Source: PALSA-894 sp963734185
GTDB taxonomy: Bacteria; Pseudomonadota; Alphaproteobacteria; Rhizobiales; Xanthobacteraceae
Direction: 5' to 3'
DNA length: 64,000 nt
Assembly: GCA_963734185.1 (NCBI GenBank)
Contig: CAVTGA010000002.1
Coordinates: forward strand, 62,001-126,000
Shown here piece by piece: positions 15,986 to 24,773 of the stretch. Both the position numbers and the translations under genes were made by a program. Positions within the stretch are counted from its first letter, which is position 1; every line of letters begins with the position of its first letter. Under the pieces are notes generated by a model that saw only the letters and a list, made by a program, of their open reading frames with translations, searched no databases and was not told the origin of the DNA.

Positions 15986-16440
15986 CGCGTGGTCTCCTCA
16001 AGACGCCGCAGTCAGGCCGCCCGGCGCAAGGTCTCCGGTCGCAGCGGCCACGGCGAGTTGACTGCAAATTGGTGAATGAATCGCAAATGAAGCGTGTTTG
16101 ATGCCGGACCGATCAGTCACCAATTCGATGTCATCCGCCGATGCTGCTCCGAACCAAGCAAATCTTCGGCACGTCTTGCAGATAATTCTATTGAAGACTT
16201 CGACCGGTCATAAATATTCGTAAGATTCTAAGTCGATTTTACGCCTCATAATACCATATGAAATCCACTAAAGGCGACATTAACCACACACTCATCTATC
16301 AGGATGATCTGGGAAATCACTGATCGAATTAACTTTGTCGCAATCGCGCGCTGTTACGGTGCGCCATGTCCGGATCGGGCCAGCAACAAAGCCTGGGCGG
16401 GCAGAGCTCAGACAGCCACGTGTGGATCAAGGAGCCTACG
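15986..16440. promoter_or_regulatory. Upstream region of the first Flp pilin gene, locally AT-rich
   Basis: No gene is found in this 455-bp gap. Positions about 16130-16340 are markedly AT-richer than the surroundings, as is common for promoter/regulator-binding regions. I could not identify convincing promoter hexamers. It should carry the divergent promoters for the minus-strand 15985 gene and the plus-strand pilin at 16441. Confidence 0.4.
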
Positions 16441-16605
16441 ATGAAGACCCTCGTTTCGCGTTTCATGAAGGATGAGTCCGGCGCCACCGCCATCGAGTAC
16501 GGACTGATCGCCGCCGGCATCTCGGTCGCGATCATCACGGTCGTGCAGGGCCTCGGCACCAAGCTGAACTCGACGTTCGGCAGCGTGAAGAACGCGCTCA
16601 ACTAA
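16441..16605 (+). CDS. flp: Flp-family type IVb pilin
   Basis: 54 residues. ATG 16441 follows AAGGAGCCTACG. A short basic leader ends in 'DESGATAIEYGLIAAGISVA': Gly/Ala cleavage site, Glu-5 and Tyr-6 as in Flp pilins, then one hydrophobic helix. It is the major pilin subunit of Tad (widespread colonization island) pili, cleaved by the CpaA-type peptidase. The frame extends upstream to 16366, but that part lacks a ribosome-binding site and would spoil the leader. A clear terminator follows at 16634. Confidence 0.95.
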   Translation: MKTLVSRFMKDESGATAIEYGLIAAGISVAIITVVQGLGTKLNSTFGSVKNALN

Positions 16606-16633
16606 TCTCAAGCCTTCACGTCACGTTGCAGGA

Positions 16634-16666
16634 GGCTCCGGCACGCGCCGGAGCCTTCTCGTTTTT
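16634..16666 (+). terminator. Rho-independent terminator after first pilin
   Basis: GGCTCCGGC-ACGC-GCCGGAGCC is a perfect 9-bp stem with a 4-base loop, followed by TTCTCGTTTTT. It separates the first pilin gene from the second and would allow a short, abundant pilin transcript. Confidence 0.85.
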
Positions 16667-16830
16667 GGCCGGTAGCGCGCCGGATCGCCTCTAATTTGAT
16701 CGAAAAGCGGCGATCAAATCCGAGCTTTTGATCTGACCGGATATTCAGACCTCGGTTCTATGTTGCGGGCGTCCGGCGGCGAGCCGGGCCGAAAACCACC
16801 GCTTGAACCGGCAACAGAGAGGCTCTTCCT

Positions 16831-16992
16831 ATGGCTATGCTGAAATCCTTCCTGCGCGACGAATCGGGTGCAACCGCCATCGAATACGGGCTGATCGCCG
16901 CCGGCATCTCGGTTGCCATCATCGTCGTCGTGCAGGGCCTCGGCACCAAACTGAACTCGACCTTCGGTAGCGTCAGCAACGCGCTCAACTGA
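16831..16992 (+). CDS. flp: Flp-family type IVb pilin, second copy
   Basis: 53 residues, nearly identical to the first pilin over 'DESGATAIEYGLIAAGISVA' and 'VVQGLGTKLNSTFGSV'; it differs in the leader ('AMLKSFLR') and at a few helix positions. A weak AGAGAGG precedes ATG 16831. It is a tandem duplicate, possibly giving a second or alternative pilin. After it, 16993-17145 shows no gene, only GC-rich sequence and then the palindromic element at 17146. Confidence 0.95.
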   Translation: MAMLKSFLRDESGATAIEYGLIAAGISVAIIVVVQGLGTKLNSTFGSVSNALN

Positions 16993-17145
16993 CGGCCGCG
17001 CTACCGGCGCGATCCGGCCCCCCGGGTCGCGCGCCAGCCCGCCGCGCCGCCGCCGGGTCGGCCGCTAACCGAACCGCAAGCGGCGCCGGTGCAGCACCCT
17101 CGGGTACGAACTTCGGAATCGAAGGACACTGGCAACTTATTGATT

Positions 17146-17223
17146 CTAGTGTGGCGCAGGTTCAGAAGTCCGCAATCCGGACTCGCCGCGAGGATGTTGC
17201 GGACTTCTGAACCGCCACACTAG
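17146..17223. repeat. 78-bp CTAG-ended inverted repeat, MITE-like
   Basis: CTAGTGTGGCGCAGGTTCAG at the left pairs with CTGAACCGCCACACTAG at the right, and the interior continues AAGTCCGCAA / TTGCGGACTT. Total arm length is about 28 bp with a ~22-bp loop. The ends are CTAG. It sits 18 bp before the cpaA start, so as RNA it would form a long hairpin in the leader. It may be a small non-autonomous element or a dispersed palindromic repeat. Confidence 0.7.
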
Positions 17224-17241
17224 TCGACGGCGGATTTGAGC

Positions 17242-17742
17242 ATGGTTCTCGACGCGATCAGGCTGCTGCTGTTTCCGGCGTTGATGGCCTTCGCGGCGTC
17301 GAGCGACCTCTTCACCATGACGATCTCCAACCGGGTGTCGCTCGTTCTCGTGGGCGGCTTCTTCGCGCTCGCGCTCGTCACCGGCATGCCGGCGATGACC
17401 ATCGCCACGCACGTCGGCGCCGGAGCGCTGGTGCTGGCGATCACGTTCACGTTCTTCGCGTTCGGCTGGATCGGCGGCGGCGACGCCAAGCTGGCGGCGG
17501 CGACCGCGCTGTGGCTCGGCTTCGATCAGTTGCTCAACTACGGCATCTACGCCTCGCTGCTCGGCGGCCTGCTCACGCTGATCATCATCCGTTTCCGCCT
17601 GATGCCGCTGCCGGCGCCGCTGGCCGAACAGGAGTGGGCGAAACGGCTGCATCGCATGGATTCCGGCGTGCCCTACGGCATCGCGCTCGCGATCGCCGCG
17701 CTGATGATCTATCCCGACACCGCCTGGATGAAATCCTTCTGA
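17242..17742 (+). CDS. cpaA: CpaA/TadV-type prepilin peptidase
   Basis: About 166 residues from ATG 17242 (TTG 17236 in frame is less likely). A24-type membrane aspartyl peptidase with several hydrophobic helices; the two catalytic Asp regions are visible as 'FAASSDLFTMTISN' and 'GWIGGGDAKLAAATALW' (GxGD motif). It processes the Flp pilins and TadE-like pseudopilins at their Gly cleavage site at the inner membrane. It is the first gene of the main cpa run, with cpaB starting 177 bp downstream. Confidence 0.92.
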   Translation: MVLDAIRLLLFPALMAFAASSDLFTMTISNRVSLVLVGGFFALALVTGMPAMTIATHVGAGALVLAITFTFFAFGWIGGGDAKLAAATALWLGFDQLLNYGIYASLLGGLLTLIIIRFRLMPLPAPLAEQEWAKRLHRMDSGVPYGIALAIAALMIYPDTAWMKSF

Positions 17743-17919
17743 TCGAGGTAGGGCCGCCGTTGCTTGCGGCGACAGACGAATTGCGTCGACAAATTTGCGC
17801 GCAAGTTTCGGTTAACTCAAATTAGATACGCGCCATTAACCATGGATTGACGTTTCGCTGGTCAAATCCAGCAATCGAGGCCGGTGCGTTCGGCCTCAGC
17901 GTCTGTGGGATGTGAGCGT

Positions 17920-18726
17920 ATGAAAGCCGCGCGTCTTGTCGTACTCGCCGTAGCCTTGGCCGCAGGGGGGCTTGCCGCCCTGCTCGCCGGCGGATCGGGC
18001 GACAGTCCGCCGCCAGCCGCACCGCAGCCGGTCGCGAAGATCGACACCACCGAAATCCTGGTCGCCAAGTCCGACATCGCGCTCGGCCAGGGCGTGTCGG
18101 CGCAGGATCTGCAGTGGCAGATCTGGCCGACGCAGGCCGCAAGCCCGAGCTTCATCCGCCGCAGCGACAAGCCGGCCGCGCTCGAACAGCTTACCGGCGC
18201 GATCGCGCGCCAGCCCTTTGTCGCCGGCGAGCCGATCCGCGAGGCCAAGCTGATCAAGGCCAACGGTTCCGGCTTCATGGCTGCGCTGCTGCCGGCCGGC
18301 ATGCGCGCGCTCTCGACCGAAATCTCGCCCGAGACCGGCGCCGGCGGCTTCATCCTGCCGAACGACCGGGTCGACGTGATCCTGTCGCGCCGCGATCGCG
18401 AAGCCGAGAAGGCGACCGGCGTCGAAGCCCATACCAGCGAGATCATCCTGCCCAACGTGCGCGTGCTCGCGATCGACCAGACGCTCGGCGAGAAGGACGG
18501 GCAGAAGGTCGTGATCGGCAAGACCGCAACCCTCGAACTCTCGCCACGGCAGGCCGAGACGCTTGCGCTCTCGCGCCAGCTCGGAACGCTCTCGCTCGCG
18601 TTGCGCAGCCTCGCCGACGCCAACGACACGACGCTACCCGCCTCCGACGAGGAGCGCACGAGCGGCCGGCGCACCGGCATCAACATGGTGCGTTTCGGCG
18701 TGAGCACCACGGCGACACCGAAGTAA
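17920..18726 (+). CDS. cpaB: Flp pilus assembly protein CpaB/RcpC
   Basis: 268 residues from ATG 17920; the frame extends to 17884, but the later start gives the normal N-terminal anchor ('RLVVLAVALAAGGLAALLAG'). An SAF/beta-clip domain follows ('TEILVAKSDIALGQGVSAQD'), then the C-terminal CpaB domain with 'ALSTEISPETGAGGFILPND' and 'RVDVILSRRD'. It is a periplasmic, membrane-anchored partner of the CpaC secretin. cpaC begins 22 bp downstream, so they are co-transcribed. Confidence 0.93.
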   Translation: MKAARLVVLAVALAAGGLAALLAGGSGDSPPPAAPQPVAKIDTTEILVAKSDIALGQGVSAQDLQWQIWPTQAASPSFIRRSDKPAALEQLTGAIARQPFVAGEPIREAKLIKANGSGFMAALLPAGMRALSTEISPETGAGGFILPNDRVDVILSRRDREAEKATGVEAHTSEIILPNVRVLAIDQTLGEKDGQKVVIGKTATLELSPRQAETLALSRQLGTLSLALRSLADANDTTLPASDEERTSGRRTGINMVRFGVSTTATPK

Positions 18727-18748
18727 GCGCGTTCAGGGGAACCGTGAC

Positions 18749-20188
18749 ATGGCGATGAGCAAATTCACTCGCATGGCGCTGGTTGCGGCGATGGCCGCAA
18801 TCTGCATCGGCGCGGCCGCCGCGCAGGCGAGCGAGCCGACGCCGGGCTCGCCGTCGATCCGCATCACCAGCTCCGATGCCCACTCGCGCTTCATCCAGCT
18901 CGGCATCGGCAAGTCGGTGGTGATCGACCTGCCGCGCGACGCCCGCGACGTGCTGGTCGCCGATCCCAAGATCGCCAATGCGGTGGTGCGCTCGACGCGG
19001 CGCGCCTATCTGATCGGCGCGGCCGTCGGGCAGACCAACATCTACTTCTTCGATGCCGAGGGGCAGCAGATCGCCGGCTTCGACGTCGCGGTGACACGCG
19101 ACCTCAACGGCGTTCGCGCCATGATCCAGAAGCTGTTGCCGCACGCCGACGTGCGCGTCGACGGCGTCGCCGACGGCGTGATGCTCTCCGGCACCGTCGC
19201 CAACGCGGCCGAATCGCAGCAGGCCTATGACGTCGCGGTCAGGCTCGTGGGCGATGCCACCAAGGTGGTCAACAACCTCGTCACGCGCGGGCGCGACCAG
19301 GTCATGCTCAAGGTGACGGTCGCCGAAGTGCAGCGCGACGTCATCAAGCAACTCGGCATCGATCTCAACGGCAGCCTCGGCTACGGCAGCGCCGTGCTCA
19401 ACTTCAACAGCGCCAACCCGTTCTCCGCGGTCGGCGCGCCGCTGACCGACACCAGCGTGGTCGGCACCTTCCGATCGGTCACCGCCACGCTGCGCGCGAT
19501 GGAGCGCGCCGGCGTCATCCGCACGCTGGCGGAGCCCAACTTGACCGCGATCTCGGGCGAGGCCGCCAACTTCCTCGCCGGCGGCGAGTTCCCGGTGCCG
19601 GGCGGCTTCACCTGCGATCCGACCACGCGCAACTGCCAGGTCGCGGTGCAGTTCAAGAAATTCGGCGTCGGCCTCAACTTCACGCCGGTGGTGATGTCGG
19701 AGGGGCGCATCAGCCTCAGGGTGATGACCGAGGTCTCCGAACTCTCGAACGAGAACTCGCTCACCCTGAACCAGGCGGTCAGCGCCACGCAGACGCAGAC
19801 GCTGACCATTCCGTCGATCCGGGTGCGGCGGGCCGAGACGACGGTGGAGATCCCCTCGGGTGGCGCGCTCGCGCTCGCCGGCATGATCCAGGAACAGACC
19901 AAGCAGGCGCTCAACGGCCTGCCCGGGCTGATGCAACTGCCGGTGCTCGGGATGCTGTTCAAGAGCCGCGATTACGTCAACCGCCAGACCGAACTGATGG
20001 TGATCGTGACGCCCTATATCGTACGCGCGGTCGCGCAGAAGGACCTGTCGCGGCCGGACGACGGCTTTGCCGACGCCTCCGATCCCGCGAGCGTGCTGCT
20101 CGGCCGCCTCAACCGCGTCTACGGCGACACCAAGCGCGTCGAGCCGCGCCGCGCCTACCACGGCACCCCCGGCTTCATTCTCGACTGA
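18749..20188 (+). CDS. cpaC: Flp pilus outer-membrane secretin CpaC/RcpA
   Basis: 479 residues; AGGGGAACC lies before the ATG, and a signal peptide ends near 'IGAAAAQASE'. It has the N-terminal pilus domain ('GKSVVIDLPRDARDVLVADP'), a BON-like segment ('VDGVADGVMLSGTVANAAES'), then the secretin barrel: 'LAEPNLTAISGEAANFLAGG', 'VEIPSGGALALAGMIQEQTK' and 'ELMVIVTPYIV' are the canonical secretin signatures. It forms the multimeric outer-membrane channel for the Flp pilus. Confidence 0.96.
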   Translation: MAMSKFTRMALVAAMAAICIGAAAAQASEPTPGSPSIRITSSDAHSRFIQLGIGKSVVIDLPRDARDVLVADPKIANAVVRSTRRAYLIGAAVGQTNIYFFDAEGQQIAGFDVAVTRDLNGVRAMIQKLLPHADVRVDGVADGVMLSGTVANAAESQQAYDVAVRLVGDATKVVNNLVTRGRDQVMLKVTVAEVQRDVIKQLGIDLNGSLGYGSAVLNFNSANPFSAVGAPLTDTSVVGTFRSVTATLRAMERAGVIRTLAEPNLTAISGEAANFLAGGEFPVPGGFTCDPTTRNCQVAVQFKKFGVGLNFTPVVMSEGRISLRVMTEVSELSNENSLTLNQAVSATQTQTLTIPSIRVRRAETTVEIPSGGALALAGMIQEQTKQALNGLPGLMQLPVLGMLFKSRDYVNRQTELMVIVTPYIVRAVAQKDLSRPDDGFADASDPASVLLGRLNRVYGDTKRVEPRRAYHGTPGFILD

Positions 20189-20211
20189 CCGACGCCACGA
20201 GGAGACGACCC

Positions 20212-20928
20212 ATGACCAGGCCTTCGACCGTGGCGCGCGCGATCGTGCTCGTCGGCATTGCCGCCGCGATTGCCGGCTGCAAGACGACGAGCGACGACGT
20301 GACGGCGAGCGTCTCGAACGATTACCGGGCGCGCCACCCGATCGCGATCCGCGAAGGCGTGCGCACCGTGCACGTGTTCGTCGGCACCAACCGCGGCGGT
20401 CTGACCGCGGCGCAACGCGCCGAACTCGGCATGCTGGCCGGCACCTGGCGGCGCGAAGCCACCGGCGGCGTCGTCATCGAGGTGCCGTCCGGAACCGCCA
20501 ATGCGCGCGCCGCGCACGAGGCGGCGCGCGAGATCCGCGCGCTGCTCGCGGCAAGCGGCGTCCCGGGCCACGCCATCGAGGTCCGTCCGCTTCCCCTCAC
20601 CGATCCGGCGCGCCTCGGCACCATCAGGATCAACTATCCCAAGATGGTCGCCGAGACCGGCCCGTGCGGCCTGTGGCCGGACGACCTCGGCGTGACTTTC
20701 AGGCGCGAGCACCTGGAGAACCGCCCGTATCACAACTTCGGCTGCGCCACCCAGCGCAACCTCGCCGCCATGGTCGACAACCCGGCGGATCTGGTGCAGC
20801 CGCGCGCCGAAGCCCCTGCCCTCGCCGGACGCCGCTCGACGGTGCTGGACAAGTACCGCAAGGGCGAAAGCACGGCCACGAACTATCCGGACGCCAACAA
20901 AGGCAAGATCAGCGAAGTGGGACAATGA
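20212..20928 (+). CDS. cpaD: Flp pilus lipoprotein CpaD
   Basis: 238 residues. A lipoprotein signal ends at 'GIAAAIAGCK' (lipobox AAGC). The body has the CpaD domain, with 'TIRINYPKMVAETGPCGLWP' and 'NFGCATQRNLAAMVDNPADL' characteristic of the family. It is thought to pilot or stabilise the secretin. It is 23 bp after cpaC, and its TGA overlaps the cpaE ATG (ATGA), so the two are translationally coupled. Confidence 0.94.
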   Translation: MTRPSTVARAIVLVGIAAAIAGCKTTSDDVTASVSNDYRARHPIAIREGVRTVHVFVGTNRGGLTAAQRAELGMLAGTWRREATGGVVIEVPSGTANARAAHEAAREIRALLAASGVPGHAIEVRPLPLTDPARLGTIRINYPKMVAETGPCGLWPDDLGVTFRREHLENRPYHNFGCATQRNLAAMVDNPADLVQPRAEAPALAGRRSTVLDKYRKGESTATNYPDANKGKISEVGQ

Positions 20929-22205
20929 TCAAGTTCGCACACCGAGGCGGCGAGGCCGACGCCGCGGAGATCGAGTCGGCGCCGCGCGAGTCCCATATCG
21001 CGCCGGTCCCGCGCATCTCCATCCAGGCCTTCTGCGAGTCGGCGGAGACCGCCGGCGCCATGAACGCGGCGTCGGAAGACCGCCGCATGGCCAAGACGCA
21101 CCTGAAGATCCAGATGGGCGGCATCGCCGCGGCGGTCGAGGCCTATCGATCGTCGGCCACGCCCAATGTCGTGATCATCGAATCGGAAGGCCGCGGCGAC
21201 GATTTGCTCTCGGGCCTCGACCAGCTTTCCGATGTGTGCGACGCCGGCACGCGGGTGATCGTGATCGGCCGCCTCAACGACATCCTGCTGTATCGCGAGC
21301 TGACGCGGCGCGGCGTGAGCGACTACCTGATCGGGCCGGTGGAAACCCTCGATCTGGTGCGCTCGATCTCGGGCCTGTTCCACGCTCCCGACGCCAAGCC
21401 GGTCGGGCGCACGCTCGCGGTGGTCGGCGCCAAAGGCGGCGTCGGCGCTTCGACGGTGGCGCACAACGTGGCCTGGGCCATCGCGCGCGATCTCCGGCTC
21501 GACGCGGTCGTCGCCGATCTCGATCTGCCGTTCGGCACGGCCGGCCTCGACTTCAACCAGGACCCGCCGCAGGGCATCGCCGACGCGGTGTTCTCCCCCG
21601 ACCGTATCGATACGGCCTTCGTCGACCGGCTGCTGTCGAAATGCACCGACCATCTCAGCCTGCTTGCGGCGCCGGCGACGCTCGACCGGATCTACGACTT
21701 CGGCACCGAGGCGTTCGACTCGATCTTCGACGTGCTGCGCTCCACCGTGCCGTGCATCGTGCTCGACGTTCCGCATGTGTGGACCGGGTGGGCACGGCGC
21801 ACGCTGATCGGCGCCGACGACATCCTCGTGGTCGCGGCGCCGGACCTCGCCAACCTGCGCAACACCAAGAACCTGATCGACCTGCTCAAGGCCGCGCGCC
21901 CGAACGACAGCAAGCCATACTACTGCCTCAACCAGGTCGGCGTGCCGAAACGCCCGGAGATCAAGCCGGCGGATTTCGCCAAGGCGCTCGAATCCGAGCC
22001 GCTCGCCTCCATCCCGTTCGAGCCGCAGGTGTTCGGCACGGCGGCCAACAACGGACAGATGATCGCCGAGGTCGCGGCCGGCCACCGCTCGGCGGAGATC
22101 TTCCGCCAGCTGGCGCAGATGCTCACCGGCCGCACCGAGATCAAACGGTCGCGCAACAACCTGCTCACCCCGCTGCTCGACAAGCTCAAGCGCCGGCAGG
22201 CATAG
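20925..22205 (+). CDS. cpaE: Flp pilus assembly ATPase CpaE/TadZ
   Basis: 426 residues from ATG 20925 overlapping the cpaD stop. An N-terminal receiver-like domain ('TPNVVIIESEGRGDDLLSGL') precedes a ParA/MinD-type ATPase domain with deviant Walker A 'VGAKGGVGASTVAHNVAWAI' and Walker A' 'AVVADLDLPFGTAGLDF'. TadZ/CpaE proteins localise the pilus machine at the cell pole. The Walker A ends GVGAST rather than GKS/T, as is usual in this family. Confidence 0.94.
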   Translation: MIKFAHRGGEADAAEIESAPRESHIAPVPRISIQAFCESAETAGAMNAASEDRRMAKTHLKIQMGGIAAAVEAYRSSATPNVVIIESEGRGDDLLSGLDQLSDVCDAGTRVIVIGRLNDILLYRELTRRGVSDYLIGPVETLDLVRSISGLFHAPDAKPVGRTLAVVGAKGGVGASTVAHNVAWAIARDLRLDAVVADLDLPFGTAGLDFNQDPPQGIADAVFSPDRIDTAFVDRLLSKCTDHLSLLAAPATLDRIYDFGTEAFDSIFDVLRSTVPCIVLDVPHVWTGWARRTLIGADDILVVAAPDLANLRNTKNLIDLLKAARPNDSKPYYCLNQVGVPKRPEIKPADFAKALESEPLASIPFEPQVFGTAANNGQMIAEVAAGHRSAEIFRQLAQMLTGRTEIKRSRNNLLTPLLDKLKRRQA

Positions 22206-22223
22206 GGCCCGGAGGCGATCGGC

Positions 22224-23774
22224 GTGTTCGGAAAGCGCTCCACCCCTGCGACCAACGCCCGCGGCATCCCCGCGCCGGCGGCGCTCGTGCCGACGGAACC
22301 GCCGGTTCTCGCGTCCGCCGCGCCGGCGCCGGAGGCCATCCCGGACGTCGCGCGCACGCCGCTGCCGCTGCCGTCCTCCGGGCTCGGCGCGCCGATCATC
22401 TCGCCGCCGCTCGCCCCGCAGAACCGTCCCGACAAGCCGGCGACGATGCCCACGCATACGCCGAACGAATCGCGGCGCTCGGACAAATATTACGAGGTGA
22501 AGGGCACGATCTTCAGCGCCCTCATCGAGGCGATCGACCTTGCCCAACTTGCACGCCTGGATACCGAATCGGCGCGCGAGGAAATCCGCGACATCGTCAA
22601 CGAGATCATCGCGATCAAGAACATCGTGATGTCGATCTCCGAGCAGGAGGAGCTGCTCGACGACATCTGCAACGACGTGCTCGGCTACGGCCCGCTGGAG
22701 CCGCTGCTCGCGCGCGACGACATCGCCGACATCATGGTCAACGGCGCCAACACCGTCTACATCGAGGTCAGCGGCAAGATCCAGAAGACCAATATCCGCT
22801 TCCGCGACAATCAGCAGCTGCTCAACATCTGCCAGCGCATCGTCAACCAGATCGGCCGCCGCGTCGACGAATCCTCGCCGATCTGCGACGCGCGCCTGCC
22901 CGACGGCTCGCGCGTCAACGCCATCGTGCCGCCGCTCGCGATCGACGGGCCCTCGCTCACCATCCGCAAGTTCAAGAAGGACAAGCTCACCCTCGAGCAG
23001 CTGGTCAAGTTCGGCTCGGTCTCGCCCGAGGGCGGCGAAATCCTCAAGATCATCGGGCGCTGCCGCGCCAACGTGATCATCTCCGGCGGCACCGGCTCGG
23101 GCAAGACGACCTTGCTCAACACGCTGACGCGCTTCATCGAGGATGACGAGCGCATCATCACCTGCGAGGACGCCGCTGAGCTGCAGCTGCAACAGCCGCA
23201 CGTGGTCCGCCTCGAGACGCGGCCGCCCAACCTCGAAGGCGAGGGCCAGGTCACGATGCGCGACCTGGTCAAGAACTGCCTGCGCATGCGCCCGGAGCGG
23301 ATCATCGTGGGCGAGGTGCGCGGACCCGAGGCGTTCGACCTGTTGCAGGCGATGAACACGGGCCACGACGGCTCGATGGGCACGCTGCACGCCAACTCGC
23401 CGCGCGAGGCGCTCTCGCGCATCGAATCCATGATCACCATGGGCGGCTATTCGCTGCCCTCGCGCACCATCCGCGAGATGATCTGCGCCTCGGTCGACGT
23501 GGTGGTGCAGGCCGCCCGCCTGCGCGACGGCTCGCGCCGCATCACCCACATCACCGAGGTGATGGGCATGGAAGGCGACGTCATCATCACCCAGGACCTG
23601 TTCGTCTACGAGATGCTCGGCGAGGACGCGCACGGCAGGCTGGTCGGCCGTCACCGCTCGACCGGCATCGGCCGGCCGAAGTTCTGGGAACGCGCGCGCT
23701 ACTACGGCGACGACAAGCGGCTCGCGGCGGCGCTCGACGCCGCCGAGATCGCCGATCAGCCGATGCGGAACTGA
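22224..23774 (+). CDS. cpaF: Flp pilus secretion ATPase CpaF/TadA
   Basis: 516 residues from GTG 22224 with GGAGG upstream. After a Pro/Ala-rich N terminus comes the GspE/PulE-family motor: 'YGPLEPLLARDDIADIMVNG', Walker A 'IISGGTGSGKTTLLNTLTRF', Asp box 'ERIITCEDAAELQLQQPHVV', Walker B 'RPERIIVGEVRGPEAFDLL' and His box 'NTGHDGSMGTLHANSPREAL'. It powers pilus extrusion from the cytoplasmic face. tadB starts 8 bp downstream. Confidence 0.97.
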   Translation: MFGKRSTPATNARGIPAPAALVPTEPPVLASAAPAPEAIPDVARTPLPLPSSGLGAPIISPPLAPQNRPDKPATMPTHTPNESRRSDKYYEVKGTIFSALIEAIDLAQLARLDTESAREEIRDIVNEIIAIKNIVMSISEQEELLDDICNDVLGYGPLEPLLARDDIADIMVNGANTVYIEVSGKIQKTNIRFRDNQQLLNICQRIVNQIGRRVDESSPICDARLPDGSRVNAIVPPLAIDGPSLTIRKFKKDKLTLEQLVKFGSVSPEGGEILKIIGRCRANVIISGGTGSGKTTLLNTLTRFIEDDERIITCEDAAELQLQQPHVVRLETRPPNLEGEGQVTMRDLVKNCLRMRPERIIVGEVRGPEAFDLLQAMNTGHDGSMGTLHANSPREALSRIESMITMGGYSLPSRTIREMICASVDVVVQAARLRDGSRRITHITEVMGMEGDVIITQDLFVYEMLGEDAHGRLVGRHRSTGIGRPKFWERARYYGDDKRLAAALDAAEIADQPMRN

Positions 23775-23782
23775 GTGCGCCC

Positions 23783-24766
23783 ATGAACACGCAGACGCTC
23801 GCCCTGTTCTTCCTCGGCACGGTGGCGGCCGGGGGGGTCGCCTGGGTGTTCATCTATCCGCTGCTGTCGGGCGAACGCCAGGCCGAGAAGCGCATGGACG
23901 CGTTCGCGCGGCCCGAGCCGGCCAATCGCGCCGTGGCTGCGGTGCGCGGCACTCCGAAAGTGCGGCGCGAGCAGGTCGAAGAGACGCTGAAGGAGCTCGA
24001 AGTCCGCCAGAAGAAGATGAAGAACGTGCCGCTGTCGGTGCGCATCACGCAGGCGGGCCTGAACTGGTCGAAGCGCAAGTTCATGATCATCAGCGTCGCG
24101 CTCGGCATCGCGTGCTTCGTCGCCGGCTTCGTGATCGGCGCCGGCATCCTGCCCGCGCTCGGCCTCGGATTCGCCGCCGGCTTCGGGCTGCCGCGCTGGT
24201 TCCTGTCGTTCCTCAAGAAGCGCCGGGAAAACCGCTTCCTGCACAATTTCCCCGACGCGGTCGACGTCATCGTGCGCGGCGTGAAGGCCGGCCTGCCGCT
24301 CGGCGACTGCCTCAAGATCATCGCCAGCGAGGCGCAGGAGCCGGTCAAGAGCGAATTCCGCACGATCGTGGAGACGCAGACCATCGGCATCCCGATGAGC
24401 GAGGCCTGCGCCAAGCTCTACGAACGCATGCCGCTGGCCGAAGCCAACTTCTTCGGCATCGTCATCACCATCCAGCAGAAGGCCGGCGGCAACCTGGCGG
24501 AGGCGCTCGCCAACCTGTCGCGCGTGCTGCGCGACCGCAAGAAGATGAAGGCCAAGATCCAGGCCATGTCGATGGAGGCGAAGGCCTCGGCCGTCATCAT
24601 CGGCTCGCTGCCGCTCGCCGTGATGTTCCTGGTCTACGTCACCAGCCCGCAATACATCGAGCTGCTGTGGACCCATCCGACCGGCCGCATGATGATGGCG
24701 GCGTCGGGGTCATGGATGCTGATGGGCGTCCTGGTCATGCGCAAGATGATCAACTTCGACTTCTGA
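23783..24766 (+). CDS. tadB: Flp pilus inner-membrane platform protein TadB
   Basis: 327 residues with hydrophobic segments near residues 8-28, about 100-140 and at the C terminus, plus a T2SSF domain ('HNFPDAVDVIVRGVKAGLPL', 'TIQQKAGGNLAEALANLSRV'). It is the GspF-like platform through which the CpaF motor acts. It is paired with tadC, which follows after 7 bp. Confidence 0.95.
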   Translation: MNTQTLALFFLGTVAAGGVAWVFIYPLLSGERQAEKRMDAFARPEPANRAVAAVRGTPKVRREQVEETLKELEVRQKKMKNVPLSVRITQAGLNWSKRKFMIISVALGIACFVAGFVIGAGILPALGLGFAAGFGLPRWFLSFLKKRRENRFLHNFPDAVDVIVRGVKAGLPLGDCLKIIASEAQEPVKSEFRTIVETQTIGIPMSEACAKLYERMPLAEANFFGIVITIQQKAGGNLAEALANLSRVLRDRKKMKAKIQAMSMEAKASAVIIGSLPLAVMFLVYVTSPQYIELLWTHPTGRMMMAASGSWMLMGVLVMRKMINFDF

Positions 24767-24773
24767 GCGCGCC

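Noticed and set aside
20067..22205. A 712-residue CpaE starting at 20067
   Set aside because: The upstream part overlaps all of cpaD in another frame and is Arg-rich shadow. ATG 20925 with the ATGA overlap gives the normal CpaE length.
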